Below are positions 35,769 to 48,462 of a stretch of 64,000 bases of DNA, in pieces. How positions within the stretch are numbered: the first letter of the stretch is position 1; the number at the start of each line of letters is the position of its first letter. Position numbers and translations under genes: made by a program. The DNA comes from Malania oleifera (taxonomy: Eukaryota; Streptophyta; Magnoliopsida; Santalales; Ximeniaceae): positions 69,917,823 to 69,981,822 of the forward strand of contig NC_080419.1 in assembly GCF_029873635.1 (NCBI RefSeq), given 5' to 3'. Under the pieces are notes generated by a model. It worked only from the letters and a program-made list of their open reading frames with translations, was not told the DNA's origin and did no database searches.

Positions 35769-36465
35769 GCTATATTATTGAAACAAGTTGTATCAAATCT
35801 TAAAATCGAATCAGGGTTTCAAAAATGCTAATCAAATATTCAAACTATCTTAAAATATTTTCCTTCAATGTAATGAGTACAAGAGTAATTTGAAAAATAT
35901 TATAGCTTGTAAAAATATTTGCACAACAAAAGTAAAGTTATAGGAATCTTGCAATGATAATGCAAAGATAAGCTTGCTAGTTTATCCCAATACAAAATTT
36001 ATTATATTCAAATCTGTGGTATAAACTTTACTAACTTCCCAAAAATAAATAAATCAATCAAACAAGAACAATGGGAGTATTAGCAACCTCTACTAATTAA
36101 TAACCCAAGTGAGAACTCTCACAAAGTTAAAAATAATCAATGGAATGAGGTTATGAGAGTGTTTGGAAGTATTATAAGAAAAATGGGTTTTTTGAGTTTT
36201 AGAGAATTTTGGCTAATGATTTTTCTTAATCTCTTGTTAATCCACACAAATAAACCCATATTTATAGGCTAGGTAAAAAATATAACTGTTTGGGACCTAT
36301 TGGGTATTATTAGAAAAGTTCCAAAATGCTTAAGCACATTTAACCCAACTTAACCCGATTTTACAGTAGTTAAAACAATTTTAACCCGCTGAGGTTTGGG
36401 TGGCTGAACTGTGGTTCGGTCACTCGAACATACATGATTTTAAAAGATATTTAAATAAGTTTGAT

Positions 36466-38690
36466 TGTCACGACTTGCTCATTTTCCACATTTTTTTATT
36501 ATTTTTCATAATAATAATATCAACGTCATACATCCCAGCTCAGCAGGTCACCATCCACCTGGACCCGTGGGTATCAGGGATATATATCAAAACATATAGC
36601 AGAAGCTCTAGCAGCAGAAAACATACAATCATATACATCTCGATTCCATATAATACAATATACCAGAGTTGCTATAGTCCACAGTATTTCCATATATACA
36701 TCCTAAATTAAGACCTAGGGACATTTCCCTAAAAATCTAACTTTCCCTACAAAACTGACCCTTCAAAAGGGTAGATACACAGTACTAGCTCAGCGGGGCT
36801 TTTCCCGCTCTCCTATTTGGGCTCTTGAAAAGTTTATAAGATTAAGGGGTGAGACACCTCTCAGTAAGGGAAATAAACTAATACCAGTGTGTGGCAACAT
36901 GAGTATTCTGTGTTCTACATATATCATATATAACATATTCAGTACTGTTTATCAAATCTGGGAAAACATATGTATATCAAAACATGGCAGAACATACTGC
37001 ATTTCATAAGCATATCTCATCTCATATCATAATAATAATAACATAAAAACAATCCTGGTAGGTTAGTTGGCTGTTGTCATGTATTACCCCCACATGACTG
37101 GGTTGTGTGGCCTGAAGGCGGGATCTGACAATGGTTGGCCGACCATTGCCAAGTCAAACAGTAGTTTGTAGGTCCGATGGGTCTGCCAGACCTGGTCCGT
37201 ACACCAGGGGCGATCAGTACACTTCTTATAAACCACATCGACCATCCAATCTCACACCACTCGGTATAGCGGCGTTAACACAGATAACATGATCACGAAG
37301 ACCATGGACACGTAGCAACGGTACCGTACAAGTGCTAACCTAGACCAAGTCAACCAGGTTCTGATATCATATAATATATTTTGAAACGGTGATACATGGA
37401 TATCTCATATCATTAATTTTCACATCAATCATATCATTTTGCATATATACGTGTATCATGAAAATCATCGGCCTGTACGCCGGTATTACACATTTTATCA
37501 TAGCTCGGCCCGTACGCCGGCAAAACATAGCACAACCCGTATGCTGGTAAATCACAATCACATAGCACGACCCGTACGCCGGCAAACATAGCACAGCCCA
37601 TATGCTAGCAAATCACAGTCACATAACATGGCCCATACGCTGACAAGCATAGTACAGCCCGTACGCTGGCAAACACATCACATGGCACAGCCCGTACGCC
37701 GGCAAAACATATAAAATCTCCGCCCGTACGCCGGTTTTCCTTCATAAAAATCCATATCATCCACATTCCCAGAAAACAGTATTTCACAACATTTTTACTT
37801 ATACCACACCAATGGATTTTCACATATTCAACATACGATCACTTTCACAGTATTTTGCAAATATAAATTATATATATAAATATATTTATTTTTCCTGAAA
37901 CCAAATGCTATATATACATATACATGCATTTTTTCAAAACAAAACTAGTTTAGTTTATCCCCTTACCTGATTCCTGGAAAGCCCTTAATAAAATTGCCTC
38001 GCACCCGTAGGGTTCCTAACTCAACACCCTTAAAACAGCATTGCCCAGAATTAAAGTTCAGTATTTCTAAGCGTATAACACTTTTTACAACTGTCACAAA
38101 TCCAAATATTGAGTAAAAATTCTTACCCTAGATTTGGAATGGTTTCCACTTAACTTTCACCAACGATCCGCTCCAGCATATTTGGAGAGAACTTCCCCAG
38201 GAGCATCGTGGTGACTTCGGATTGTCAATCCGGCGAAGATCTAGCCTGAAATCGACAAAAGAAAGAGGGAGAACCGAAGAGAAGAGAGAGAGAGTTAGCT
38301 TCTTAGAGAAGCTTAAATCCGGATTTCCATATTTATAAAATAGGGGATTTCGTCGACGAGACACGTCACCTCGTTGACGAGTCCTTCATTAAATTCATCG
38401 ACGAGACCCTGTATACATCGACAAAATTCAGGCTACCCTAGAACCTCTCTCGGTATTTTCTCGTTGACAAAGCCCTGTGTTCGTCGACGAATTTTCTTAT
38501 GCACTCGTAAACGAGGCCCTATATTCGATGAGTCCTGGAAATTTCCTTGAAATTAAGGTTATCCCCCAAAATGCAATGTCGTTGACAAACGCTCTGCGTT
38601 CGTCGACGAAGTCTACAGCCTCCTTCTGTTTCTGGTTTCCATTTCCCTTGCTTTTATTATTTAAATCTCATTTTTATTCGGGTCGTTACA
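36466..38690 (-). mobile_element. Gypsy (Tekay-like) solo LTR nested in the copia LTR
   Basis: On the minus strand it begins TGTAACGACCCGAATAAAA and ends GCAAGTCGTGACA. It is flanked by TTGAT (36,461-36,465) and TCAAT (38,691-38,695), a 5-bp target duplication with two transition differences; copia LTR sequence continues on both sides. 2,225 bp, no coding region. It carries TCGTCGACGA-type motifs (about 38,347-38,625) upstream of a TTTTATAAAT TATA region (38,331-38,340, minus strand). It also has a CCCGTACGCCGGC minisatellite. It is the same family and orientation as 41,156-43,535. Confidence 0.88.
37490..37725 (-). repeat. Minisatellite with CGTACGCCGGC core inside the solo LTR
   Basis: Irregular repeats of a unit like CATAGCACGACCCGTACGCCGGCAAA, about eight copies. 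The core contains the CGTACG and GCCGGC palindromes. The homologous array in the sister LTR at 42,195-42,430 is more regular. Confidence 0.8.
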
Positions 38691-40284
38691 TCAATCGCCC
38701 GTGTCATGCTTCGATGGCCCGAATCAAAGTCAATAGCTTTTGTTCGTAACTTCAGGTGCTCGATCATAGGGTCAGTCGCCCAAACTCATATGTTCGGTCA
38801 CCCAGGGCTCTTTTTGAACTGAATGGATCGGTCACCCAAGTAGGTGGAATGTCCCTTTCAAAGGGTTCGGACACCCGTGGACGGTACGCACAAAATGGTT
38901 CAGTCACTCGAAAGCCCAAGTCAACTATTGACTTCTCAACGGTTTAGGTGCCCGACGAGTTTTTAACTCCTATGGTTCGGTCGTCTGAGCTCACACAATT
39001 TACTTAATAATGTTCAATTTTAATCTCATTTTAAAGCACCCTTATATTTTGTATGATATGTGTGAGTGTTGAGACCTAAAGTCTTACTATGGTCTTACTG
39101 AGGCCATTTTGAGATAGTCCCAAAAATTCGGCGTCGGTCAACCGAAGGGTGCCCTAAGGTCATTCGGTCCCTATGGTCATTTTACAGTCATTTTGAGCTT
39201 ACAAAACCTACATGCAAGACATGTAGAGATTATTACAAACCGATATAAATTATTACATACCAATATAAAAATGAATGTAAATACAAATGAAAATAGGTCT
39301 TCATTCCTTTTCCTTCTCCAAACACCATCATACGATGTGAGCATTGAGTTCCTTATGGCATCAACTGTATCTTTACCATTCATGCATGCAACGAATTAAC
39401 CCTGTTCATAAGCTCAATGCACAGGTAAGATGCATATGCTTTGTCATCATAAAAAACAGAGATCGGACTTAAAAAGTCAACACAATCTCCTAGGATAGTC
39501 GACTAGTTTAGTGCAAATTTGAATTTTGAATTTTTTTTATTCTCATTTATTGATCATTTTGGTCGTGCCACGTGCTCTAACAATTGCCATGTGTTAGGCC
39601 ACAAATGAGGATGTTGATAGTTGGTTATTGATAGTTATTTTGGTTTGAATTTGAATTTTCAAAATTCAAAATTGTATTTCTCAATTTTACATGATCAATA
39701 AATAGACTATGCATGAGCCATTTTGTGGCATGCCTACTTGTTGGGTTATTTCTTTCCATGTGGAGGAAAGCCCAATTGGGCTTTATTAAAAGCCCAAAGT
39801 CCAACCTTTTAGTGTGAAAACCTAAAAGAAGTTATAAAAAAGAGAGGAGAGAAGGGAAGAGCCGACACTTCTAAAAAGAAAGAAAGATATGATTTTTCTC
39901 ATGCTGCCTAGATTTCATCAAGACTCCAATCCTGCTTTGTTTGCGGTATGATCAAGCTGAAATTTGGAGGAGAGGTTCACGACTCAAGGAGCTACAATTT
40001 GAACGGAAGATCAGATTTTGAGCTCGGAATTTGAGATTTTTGCCCATGAATAGTAACCGCAAATTTGGTATATTCTCTCCAATTCTTTTTGTATTTACCA
40101 ATATTGTTGATATCTTGATGAGATATATTTGTAGCCTCTAATTTAGATTAGATAAGACTTGGTGTACCAATTATTTGGTTGATAGTGGAGGTTTCAATTG
40201 GACTAGGTGTAACGATTCAAAAGATAATGGTATTTAAATAATAAAGAGAGAGGGAAATGGAAATAGAAACAGAAGGAGGCAGCA

Positions 40285-40550
40285 GGCTTCGTCGACGAAC
40301 GCTTCGCGTTCGTCAACAACATTGCACTTTGAAGATAATAACCCGAAATATTTTTCCACAGGGCCTCATCGACGAACACAGGGAGTTCGTCAACGAGCAC
40401 ATAAGGGGACCTCGTCGACGAGAAGATACCGAGAAGGGTTTTTGGGATAGTCTGAAATTCATCGATGAGGGAGGAAGTTCGTCGACGAAATTATTAAAGG
40501 ACTCGTCAATGAGGTGACCAGTCTCATCGATGAATCCGACTCTATAAATA
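40285..40550 (+). promoter_or_regulatory. TCGTCGACGA array and TATA box of the solo LTR
   Basis: Repeated near-palindromes (TTCGTCGACGAA, CTCGTCGACGAG, and mutated forms such as TCATCGATGA) at spacings of about 20-30 bp, ending just upstream of CTATAAATA. The same order recurs in the LTRs at 46,453 and 52,566. Confidence 0.5.
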
Positions 40551-41155
40551 GTGAAAACTCATATTTTTGATGGAATTATAGCACAGGAAAACCCTCACTT
40601 TCTCTCTCTACGCCCCTCCCTCCTTCTCTCTTCGATTCTGAGTCCGTTTTACATCGGATTGACGATTCGAAGCCACCACGACGCTCCTGGCGAAGTTCTC
40701 TGTAAGTCTGCTGGAGCTGATCGTTGGTGGAGTTGGTTTGAATTTCGTCCCAATCTCAGGGTAAGGCATTTTATTCTATATTTGTCTTTCCCTCAGTTAT
40801 AAGAAATACAATACACGAAGAAATACTGATGTTTTGTTCTGGGGGATGTGGTTTTCAGGGTGTTGAGTGGAGAATCCTATGGGAAGAGGGCTAAAGTACA
40901 GTAGGGACTTTTCAGAGATAAGGTAAGGGAAATATGTTATGTTAGGAGTTTTAATTATGTTTTCAGAGATTTTGTATGAATATATCTATAAGTTATTATT
41001 CGGTTTTACATAATGAGAATTTTGTTAAAGTTGTGTGACATAAGGATATTTATTTATCTGATACAGAATTTATACATGTTTTTCTATAGAAAATCATACT
41101 ATACTGTATATACATATATAGACAGATGTACACAGATGATTATTCAGATCAGTAT

Positions 41156-42144
41156 TGTCATGACCTGCTCATTTTCCACATATATCTTTTTTTTTTTTTT
41201 TATAATAATTACCACACACATCTCATTTCCAAACACTGCAGGTCACAATCCACCTGGACTCGTGGGTACCAGGGATACATCAGAATATACAGCAAAAACC
41301 TACGCAGCAGAAAGTATAAAATCATATACATCTCATCATAATGTGCAATACAATATACTAGAGTACTACAACCGCTAACTCTCAGTGTATACAACCCAAA
41401 AATAAATCTAGGGACAATTTCCTCAAAATCTAATTGTCCTTACCAAAACTTACCCTTCGCAAAGGGTAGATAAACAACACTAATTCTACGGGGCTTTTCC
41501 CGCTCTCCTATCCGGGGCTCCTGAAAAGTTAATGAAATTTAGGGGTGAGACACCTCTCAGTAAGGGAAATAAACTAATACTAGTGTGTGGCAACATGAGT
41601 AATTCGTGTTCAACATATATCATATATAACACATTTAGTACTGTTTCATCAAATCTGGGAAAACATATATATATAAATCAACATGGCATAACATACTGCA
41701 TTTTCATAACATATCTCAACTTATGTCATAATAATAATAATAACATAAAACAATCCTGGTAGGTTAGCTGGTTGTTGTCATGTATTACCCCCACATGACT
41801 TGGTTGTGTGGCCCGAAGGCGGAACCTGAAAATGGTTGGTCGACCACTGCCAAGTCTATAGTCTAGTCTATAGGTTCGATGGGTCTACCCAGACTGGTCC
41901 GTACACCCGGGGCGATAACAGCACACTCCTCGAACATAACCACATCGACCATCCAATCTCACACCACTCCGTACAGCGGCGTTAACACAGATATCATGAT
42001 CACGAGGACCATGGACACATAGCAACGGTATCGTGCAAGTGCTAGCCTGAACCAAGCCAACCAGGTTTTGATATCATATACATATACTAAAATCGTGATA
42101 CATAGATATCTCATATCAATCATTTTCACATCGACCATATCATT

Positions 42145-42176
<32 letters not shown>

Positions 42177-42432
42177 CGTGTACAGTGAAGGTCATCGGCC
42201 CGTATGCCGGTATTACACATTTTAACATAGCACAACCCGTACACCGGCAAATCACATAGCACAGCCCGTACACTGGTAAACCACATAGCAAGGCCTGTAC
42301 GCCGGTAAACCACATAGCACGGCCCGTACGCCGGCAAATCACATAGCACGACTCGTACGCCGGCAAACCACATAGCATAGCCCGTACGCCTGCAAACCAC
42401 ATAGCACGGCCCGTACGCCGGCAAATCACATC

Positions 42433-42471
<39 letters not shown>

Positions 42472-43535
42472 GAAAACATTTTGGCCCGTACACCGATTTT
42501 CCATCATAAAATCCATCTCATCCACATTCCCAGAAAACAGCATTTCACAACATTTTTACTCATGCCACACAGTAGATTTTCCACATATTCAACATACAAT
42601 CATTTTCATAGTATTTTGCAAATATAAGACATATATATATATATATATATATAATCATATACATTTTTCATAAATCAAATGATAACTATTTATATATAGA
42701 ACATTTTTGAAAACAATACTAACTTAGTTTATCCCCTTACCTGATTCCTGGAAAGTCCCTAATAAAATTACCCCGCACCCGCAGGGTTCCTAACTCAATA
42801 CCCTGAAAATGAAATATCTCAGAATTAAAGTTCAGTATTTCGAAGTATACAATATTTTCCTCAACTGTCAAAAATCCAAATATTGGGTAGAAAGTTTTCA
42901 CCCAAAAGCATTCAAGTTTAACACCTGAGGGGTTCCCTGACCAATACTCCGAAACTAAAAACCCCTAGTATTAAACTTCAGTATTTTCATGCGCACAACA
43001 TTTCTTATAACTAGTGTAAGACCAAATATGGCTTAAAAAGCCTTACCTCAACTCTGGGATGATTTCCAACTAGCTTTCTCCCACGATTCGCTCTAACAGA
43101 TTTGGAAAGAACTCCGCTAGGAGCGTCGTGGTGGCTTCGGATCGTCGATTTGACAACTGGTGGGGCCAAAAACGTAGTGAGAAGGGAGAGAGAACCATAG
43201 AGAGAGAGAGGTTTCGTAAAAAAAAAATGATATTTCTCCCGGATTTTTCATTCTTATAAAACAGGATTTCGTCGACGAGCCCGACCTTCATTGACGAGTC
43301 CTTCACAAATTTCGTCGACGAGACTCTATATTCGTCCACAAAATTCAGGCTGCCTTAGAACCTCTCTCGGTATTTTCTCATCTACGAATACAGGGGATTT
43401 GTCGACAAAGCCCTAAAACTCCCCCTTTTTGTTTTTCCCTTCCAAAATGCAATGTCGTCAACGAAGTCTACGGCTTCCTTCTGTTTCTGGTTTCCATTTA
43501 TTATTTAAATTTCATTTAAAATTCGGGTCGTTACA
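41156..43535 (-). mobile_element. Gypsy (Tekay-like) solo LTR nested in a related solo LTR
   Basis: On the minus strand it begins TGTAACGACCCGAATTTT and ends GCAGGTCATGACA. Perfect AGTAT target duplications flank it (41,151-41,155 and 43,536-43,540). 2,380 bp, closely related to 36,466-38,690. It landed next to the 77-bp tandem repeats of the LTR at 40,208-45,028. TCGTCGACGA motifs lie at about 43,268-43,460 with a TTATAAAA TATA region near 43,253-43,261 on the minus strand. Minus-strand open frames in 41,959-42,543 are translations of its minisatellite. Confidence 0.92.
42195..42430 (-). repeat. 29-bp minisatellite, about eight units
   Basis: Units such as CACATAGCACGGCCC followed by GTACGCCGGCAAAT repeat every 29 bp with point differences. 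They are flanked on both sides by dinucleotide runs: (AT)n at 42,149-42,175 and (CA)n at 42,432-42,455. Homologous to the array at 37,490-37,725. Confidence 0.9.
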
Positions 43536-43567
43536 AGTATATATATACACACACAAATATTTACTCA

Positions 43568-43866
43568 GATCAGTATGTTATAGTTTTATACATATCAGTA
43601 TATCACAGATATTTATCCAAAATAGTATATTACAGTTTTACTCAGATCAGTATGATATAGTTTTATACAGATCAGTATATCACAAATATTTATCCAAAAT
43701 AGTATATTACAGTTTTACTCAAATCAGTATGATATAGTTTTATACAGATCAGTATATCACACATATTTATCCAAAATAGTATATTACAGTTTTACTCAAA
43801 TCAGTATGATATAGTTTTATACGGATTAGTGTATCACAATTATTTATCCAGAATAGTATATTACAG
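43568..43866 (+). repeat. Four tandem 77-bp units in the solo LTR
   Basis: Units beginning GATCAGTATGATATAG start at 43,568, 43,645, 43,722 and 43,799. Within each, ATCAGTAT occurs twice. Differences between units are few. The corresponding part of the LTRs at 46,453 and 52,566 shows no such array, so it arose in this copy or sublineage. Confidence 0.88.
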
Positions 43867-44965
43867 CTTGATATAGAACAATATATACAATGTTTATATT
43901 ATGTCATGTTTCCTATTACCATAACAAACAGAGTATACAGACAGAGTATACAGATAGATATACAAAGATAGCATCAAGATGCTACAGATATAGCATACAG
44001 AGATTACAGTATTTACAGTACAAAAAGATAGTATTATGGTAATTTTGGAAATATGATGAAAACAGTAAAAGAGTATATATATATATATATAGTATCATAT
44101 CCCTGAGGAAAGATTATAGAAAGATACAGATAAAGAATACAAAGCATGGTACCGTTGCTAGATACAGATAAAGTGTAACCACATATCTTAGATAGTGTGT
44201 GGGTACCGTCGACCGTGCTCAGAGAGTATGCAGCTTCCCAGTTCGCGGGGTGGAGGAGGGCAGTTTGACAAGGTAGCAACTAGTCCCGAGCCTGGGAGTG
44301 GATGCAGTTGGCCGGGCTGAGGTAGTGTAGAGTATATTGACTTATCTGGAGGGCCGACCAAATCAAGTTCCGCCTACGGGCTACACAACCCTGTCATGAG
44401 GGGTCAAATCATGACACACAGAGTTCTAGGAATAAAGCACAGTTATGTATATGTATACAGTTTTACAATATATGATAAGTATAGTATGATATTAGCAGTA
44501 TGAAAAGTAGAAAATACAGATGATACAGTTATATTTTAAATTGTGAAAGAAATATATGCTTTACAGATTTACTATTGTATTACAATTCATTTTTTATTTA
44601 AACTGTATGAAACTTAGCCGCCACACACTAGTAATAGCATATTTCCACTTATTGAGCGTCGACTCACCCCATGACTTTAACATTTTTCAGATGAGCCAGT
44701 TGGGCGAGCAGATTAGGCTCGCGGATAGAGAGTATATTGATTACCCTGGTTTAGAGGGTAAGTTTGTGTAGGGTTTGTATTTTGGGACAAGTATTTTGGA
44801 GAGAGATGTATTATATAGTTATGGTTTAGAAATACAGATTTCTGGTATTGTATGATGTGTATGGATGTATGGATTATATTTTCGCTGCATAGGCATGATT
44901 TTATATCCAGATTTACCCCGGTGCCTTCCAAGGCTCGAGTTTCATAGCAGGGGGTATCAGAGTAG

Positions 44966-45007
<42 letters not shown>

Positions 45008-45228
45008 GTAAATTTTGAGGTCGTCACACTAGGTCCCGTGGTTTTTCTTCCTCACACTAGGGAAGTTTTCCACGTAAAAAATTGCTTGTGTTCTTATGGT
45101 TTGGTGTGATTGATTATTTTTCTTACTATTTTCAGCACGTATAAAAGTAGATATACACTATATTTGCTTGCATATAGGGAGAAGAATTATTCCGCTGTGG
45201 TTGTTTGTTGATATCTCTCCCAATAAAG

Positions 45229-45240
45229 TGGTATCAGAGC
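45229..45240 (+). other. Primer binding site of the Tork-like copia element
   Basis: TGGTATCAGAGC, complementary to the initiator tRNA-Met 3' end, a few bases after the LTR end. Confidence 0.88.
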
Positions 45241-45275
45241 CCGGTTGATAGATTTCCAGGTTGACAATTTGAGTT

Positions 45276-46452
45276 ATGGAAGAAAATACTAGTAGAATGA
45301 TTAATCTCAATGGTTCAAATGATCACATATGGAAATGAAAAATGGAGGATCTTCTTTATGCGAAAGATTATTACCTACCGGTGTTTAGTGCTGAAAAACT
45401 AGAAAAAAAAGTCTGATATGGAATGGACTTTGTTACATCGACAGGTATGTGGGTATATCAAGCAGTGGGTAGATAATGTTTTGAACCATACTAGGATGGG
45501 ACTCCATTATCTGATCACCTGAATACATTCTAAGGAATTATTAATTAGTTGGCTGGAATGGGTATTAAGTTTGATGATGAGATACAAGAGTTATGGTTGC
45601 TTGGTTCATTACCGGACTCGTGGGAGATGCTCAGAACTTCATTGTCTAACTTCGCTCCAGAAGGTGTAATCACAATGGATATGACCAAGAGTTGTTTGCT
45701 AAATGAAAAGATGAGAAGAAAAACATAGGGATCCTCTTCACAGTCAGAGATCTTGGTTACAGAAAATAGGGGGAGAAGTAAGAACAGAGGTCAGAAGAAC
45801 AGAGATAACAACAGAAGCAAGTCCAACAAGTTTGCAAATGTTGAGTGTCATCACTGCAGGGAAAAAAGGACACATCAAGAAATATTGCAGGCAATTGAAA
45901 AAAGAAAACAAGAATGAGAAAGGGAAGGGAACGAGGAATGGAGATAACAAAGATGGTGATGATAGAGTTGCAACCACCACTCCTACAGAATTCCTCATTG
46001 TTTATGATGATGAGATGATAAATGTTGCATACCATGAGACCAACTGGGTGATTGACAGTGGTGCCTCCATTCATGCTACATCTTGGAAGGATTTCTTTAC
46101 ATCTTATAGATCTAGTGACTTTGGAATAGTAAAGATGAGAAATGATGACTTGGTTAAATTCATTGGAACTGGGGATGTGTATCTGAAGACAAATAATGGC
46201 ACGAGATTAGTTCTTAGAGATGTGAAGCATATTCCTGACATTTGTTTGAATTTGATTTTTGCAGGTAAACTTGACGACGAAGGGTACTGCAGCACTTTTA
46301 GTGATGGCCAGTGGAAGCTCACCAGGGGTGCTATGGTTGTGGCTCGAGGCATGAAGCACTCTGCATTGTACATTCTACAAGCAAAGATCTCCAATGACAT
46401 AGTTAATGCAATGGAGGATAATGGTACAACAGAGTTATGGCACAAGACATTG
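45276..46452 (+). pseudogene. Tork-like copia gag and protease (interrupted)
   Basis: ATG at 45,276 starts a gag with the NLNGSNDHIW and KMEDLLYAKDYYLPVF motifs, then SDHLNTF, GIKFDDEIQELWLLGSLPDSWE and LLNEKMRRK blocks. In-frame stops and at least two frame changes break it, and a deletion around 45,410-45,500 is likely. The zinc knuckle straddles a frameshift near 45,845 (CHHC in one frame, GKKGHIKKYC in the other). The 45,832-46,482 frame holds the protease with WVIDSGASIHAT, then DVKHIPDICLNLI and the start of the GAG-pre-integrase domain (TTELWHK). There it is cut by the gypsy element at 46,453. Confidence 0.87.
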
Positions 46453-48446
46453 TGTAGTGACTCGAAGAATATTGGTATTTAAATAGTTAAGAGGGATAGA
46501 AATGGAAAAAGAATAGAAGGAGACGGCAGACTTCGCGTTCGTCGACGACATTGCACTTTGGGGGTAATAACGAAAAATTTTATCTTGGTCCTTTCGACGA
46601 ATACAGGGGATTCATCGACGAGGATATAGCAGGACCTCATCGACAAGGGCGAGCTTCGTCAACAAGAAAATATCAAGAGGATGTTTGGACGACTCTGAAT
46701 TTCTTCGACGAAGGGTAGGGCTTGTCGACGAATTGTTTCTTGACCTCGTCGACGAGGTGACATGGCTTGTCAACGAAGGTCGCAGTATAAATAGCCTAAA
46801 CTTGGTTTATACGCATAATTTTTGGCATAAATCTCTTCTCTCTCTCTCTCTCCTGGACGATTTTTCCTCCCTTTTTCTTCGATTTTGGCCTCGTCAGTCG
46901 TCAGATCGATGATCTGAGGCCACCACGATGCTCCTGGCGAAGTTTTTTTCAAGTCTGCTGGGGCGAATCGTCGATGGGATTGAGTTGAATTTCTCCCTAG
47001 AATCAGAGTAAGGTCTTTTATACAGTTTTTGGCCTTCTAGAAGTTGTAGGAAATGATGTAGGCCAAGAAATATTAATATTCTGTTCTGAAAAATGTGGTT
47101 TTCAGGGTGGGGAATAGGAAGCTCGGCCGGTGTAGGACCAGTATACGATATGGGCTTTTCGACAGTTAGGTATGGGAAACATGCTATGCTAGGAAAACCT
47201 AGTAAGATTTCAGTATAAAGTTTATGTTTTTACTAGATTATTATTCAGAGCAGAAATTTATGCAATTTATTATTAATGTTAAAATATTTTAAATTATTGT
47301 GTGGCATGAGAGCATGAATATAGTATAGAAACATGTTTTTACAGTATTTTCAGGAATATGTTTTACAAAATATACAGAGAGTGAAATGCGTTTACAGTAT
47401 CTCTCAGAATACCATGATTTTATAGTTTTACAGTACCATGACATACAGATTTATAGTTTATCTCACAAAAATACAGTTGATATAGTTATAGATTATTATA
47501 GCATCATGGTTTATACATTTATTACAAAATCATGGTAAAACAATTAGTTGTATATAGAAACATATTATATAGTATCAGACCCTGATGGGGCAGACAGTAG
47601 AGCACGGTACCGTAGCTACAGATATACAGATATTCAGTTCAGAGTGCAACCACTTAACTCAGATAGTAAGTGGTATGAGATCGATCGTGTCTAGTTGTGG
47701 ACAGGCTCCCTATCAGATATGGGTTGAGGAGGGCCAATCTGAACGAGGAGTAGAGTGGTTTACCCTGGTAGGCTAGCCTGGATAGATCCAGTTTTCAGGC
47801 CGCACAACCCTGTCATGAGGGATTAAATCATGACATACAACCATCCAGAGAAATATTCTCAGATATTATAGTATTATTAGACTTTCCGAAATAGTAGTAT
47901 TATTATGAAAAGTAAATTCATACAGTTTGACATGTTAAATTATGTAGTTAAAGGTTTTATAGTATGTTATGTAGTATCAACATTTTTAGATTTAGTTATT
48001 TGTACTACCCTTAACTCAGATTAATTTTTACAGATCCATATCTTAGTAGCCACACACTTGTGATAGCATATTTCGTCTTACTGAACTTTAGCTCATCCCA
48101 ATGTTGAACTATTTTTTTTTTTCAAGTGAGCCAGTTAGGCGAGCGGAGCAGGCTTGCAGATAGAGGAGCTGTTAATTTGCCCTTTTTGAGGGTAAGTGTT
48201 TTTAGGGTACAATTTTGTTAGCCCTGGTATTAGTAAGAGTAGTTCTCGAGAGAATAGTGAAATATGTAATATTTGTGGAATATTTATACACTCTGGTATT
48301 GTATATTTTCTGGATTATGTTTATATGGATTCCGCTTCCCACTGTCCAGGTTGTTGGTTTGGTTTAGTTTAGCAGGTATTAGAGCATTATGAATTTTATA
48401 GTATGTATAAAAAAAAAAAAAAACCAGTTAAAGACAGGTTGTAACA
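46453..48446 (+). repeat. 5' LTR of the gypsy element
   Basis: TGTAGTGACTC to GTTGTAACA, 1,994 bp. It contains the TCGTCGACGA array (about 46,535-46,780), TATA box TATAAATA (46,786-46,793), and a (TC)n run just downstream (about 46,835-46,852). Confidence 0.92.
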
Positions 48447-48450
48447 AATT

Positions 48451-48462
48451 TGGTATCAGAGG
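48451..48462 (+). other. Primer binding site of the gypsy element
   Basis: TGGTATCAGAGG, four bases after the 5' LTR end. It differs from the tRNA-Met complement TGGTATCAGAGC only at its last base. Confidence 0.85.

Larger units (their letters stand above)
35769..39482 (-). mobile_element. 5' LTR of the minus-strand copia element, interrupted and 3'-truncated
   Basis: Starts TGTTGACTTTTTAAG at 39,482 on the minus strand and matches the LTR at 31,433-32,642 along its length. A gypsy solo LTR sits inside at 36,466-38,690. Net LTR length is about 1.48 kb. The last 0.6 kb, up to the expected GGCTAACA and primer site, is deleted at about 35,769. The palindrome array is split by the nested insertion (about 36,400-36,430 and 38,690-38,990). 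Confidence 0.85.
40208..45028 (+). mobile_element. Gypsy (Tekay-like) solo LTR, itself interrupted
   Basis: Starts TGTAACGATTC and ends GGTCGTCACA, with perfect CTAGG target duplications at 40,203-40,207 and 45,029-45,033. It is homologous along its length to the LTRs of the element at 46,453-54,567 (same orientation), including the TCGTCGACGA array (about 40,285-40,530) and the TATA box CTATAAATA (40,542-40,550). Another solo LTR of the same broad family but opposite strand is inserted at 41,156-43,535. Net length about 2.44 kb. No coding region. Confidence 0.9.
39483..45225 (+). mobile_element. 5' LTR of a Tork-like Ty1/copia element, interrupted
   Basis: LTR sequence occupies 39,483-40,207 and resumes at 45,034 up to about 45,225, just before a tRNA-Met type primer site. 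A TTATAAAAAAGAGAGGAG promoter-like segment lies near 39,832. Net length about 0.92 kb. The left edge abuts the copia LTR end at 39,482 and no TG start is visible, so a few bases may be lost. The insertion in it is a gypsy solo LTR with perfect CTAGG duplications. Confidence 0.72.

Noticed and set aside
42195-42430. CRISPR-like array
   Set aside because: The 29-bp repeats are contiguous with no unique spacers and lie in a plant LTR; this is a minisatellite.
41959-42543. 194-residue minus-strand frame with CRRTGRAMW-like repeats
   Set aside because: Translation of the 29-bp minisatellite (29 bp is not a multiple of three, so the repeat cycles through frames); no protein family.
45744-46445. 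Minus-strand frames opposite the Tork-like protease
   Set aside because: Antisense to a region with a clear DSGAS protease motif.
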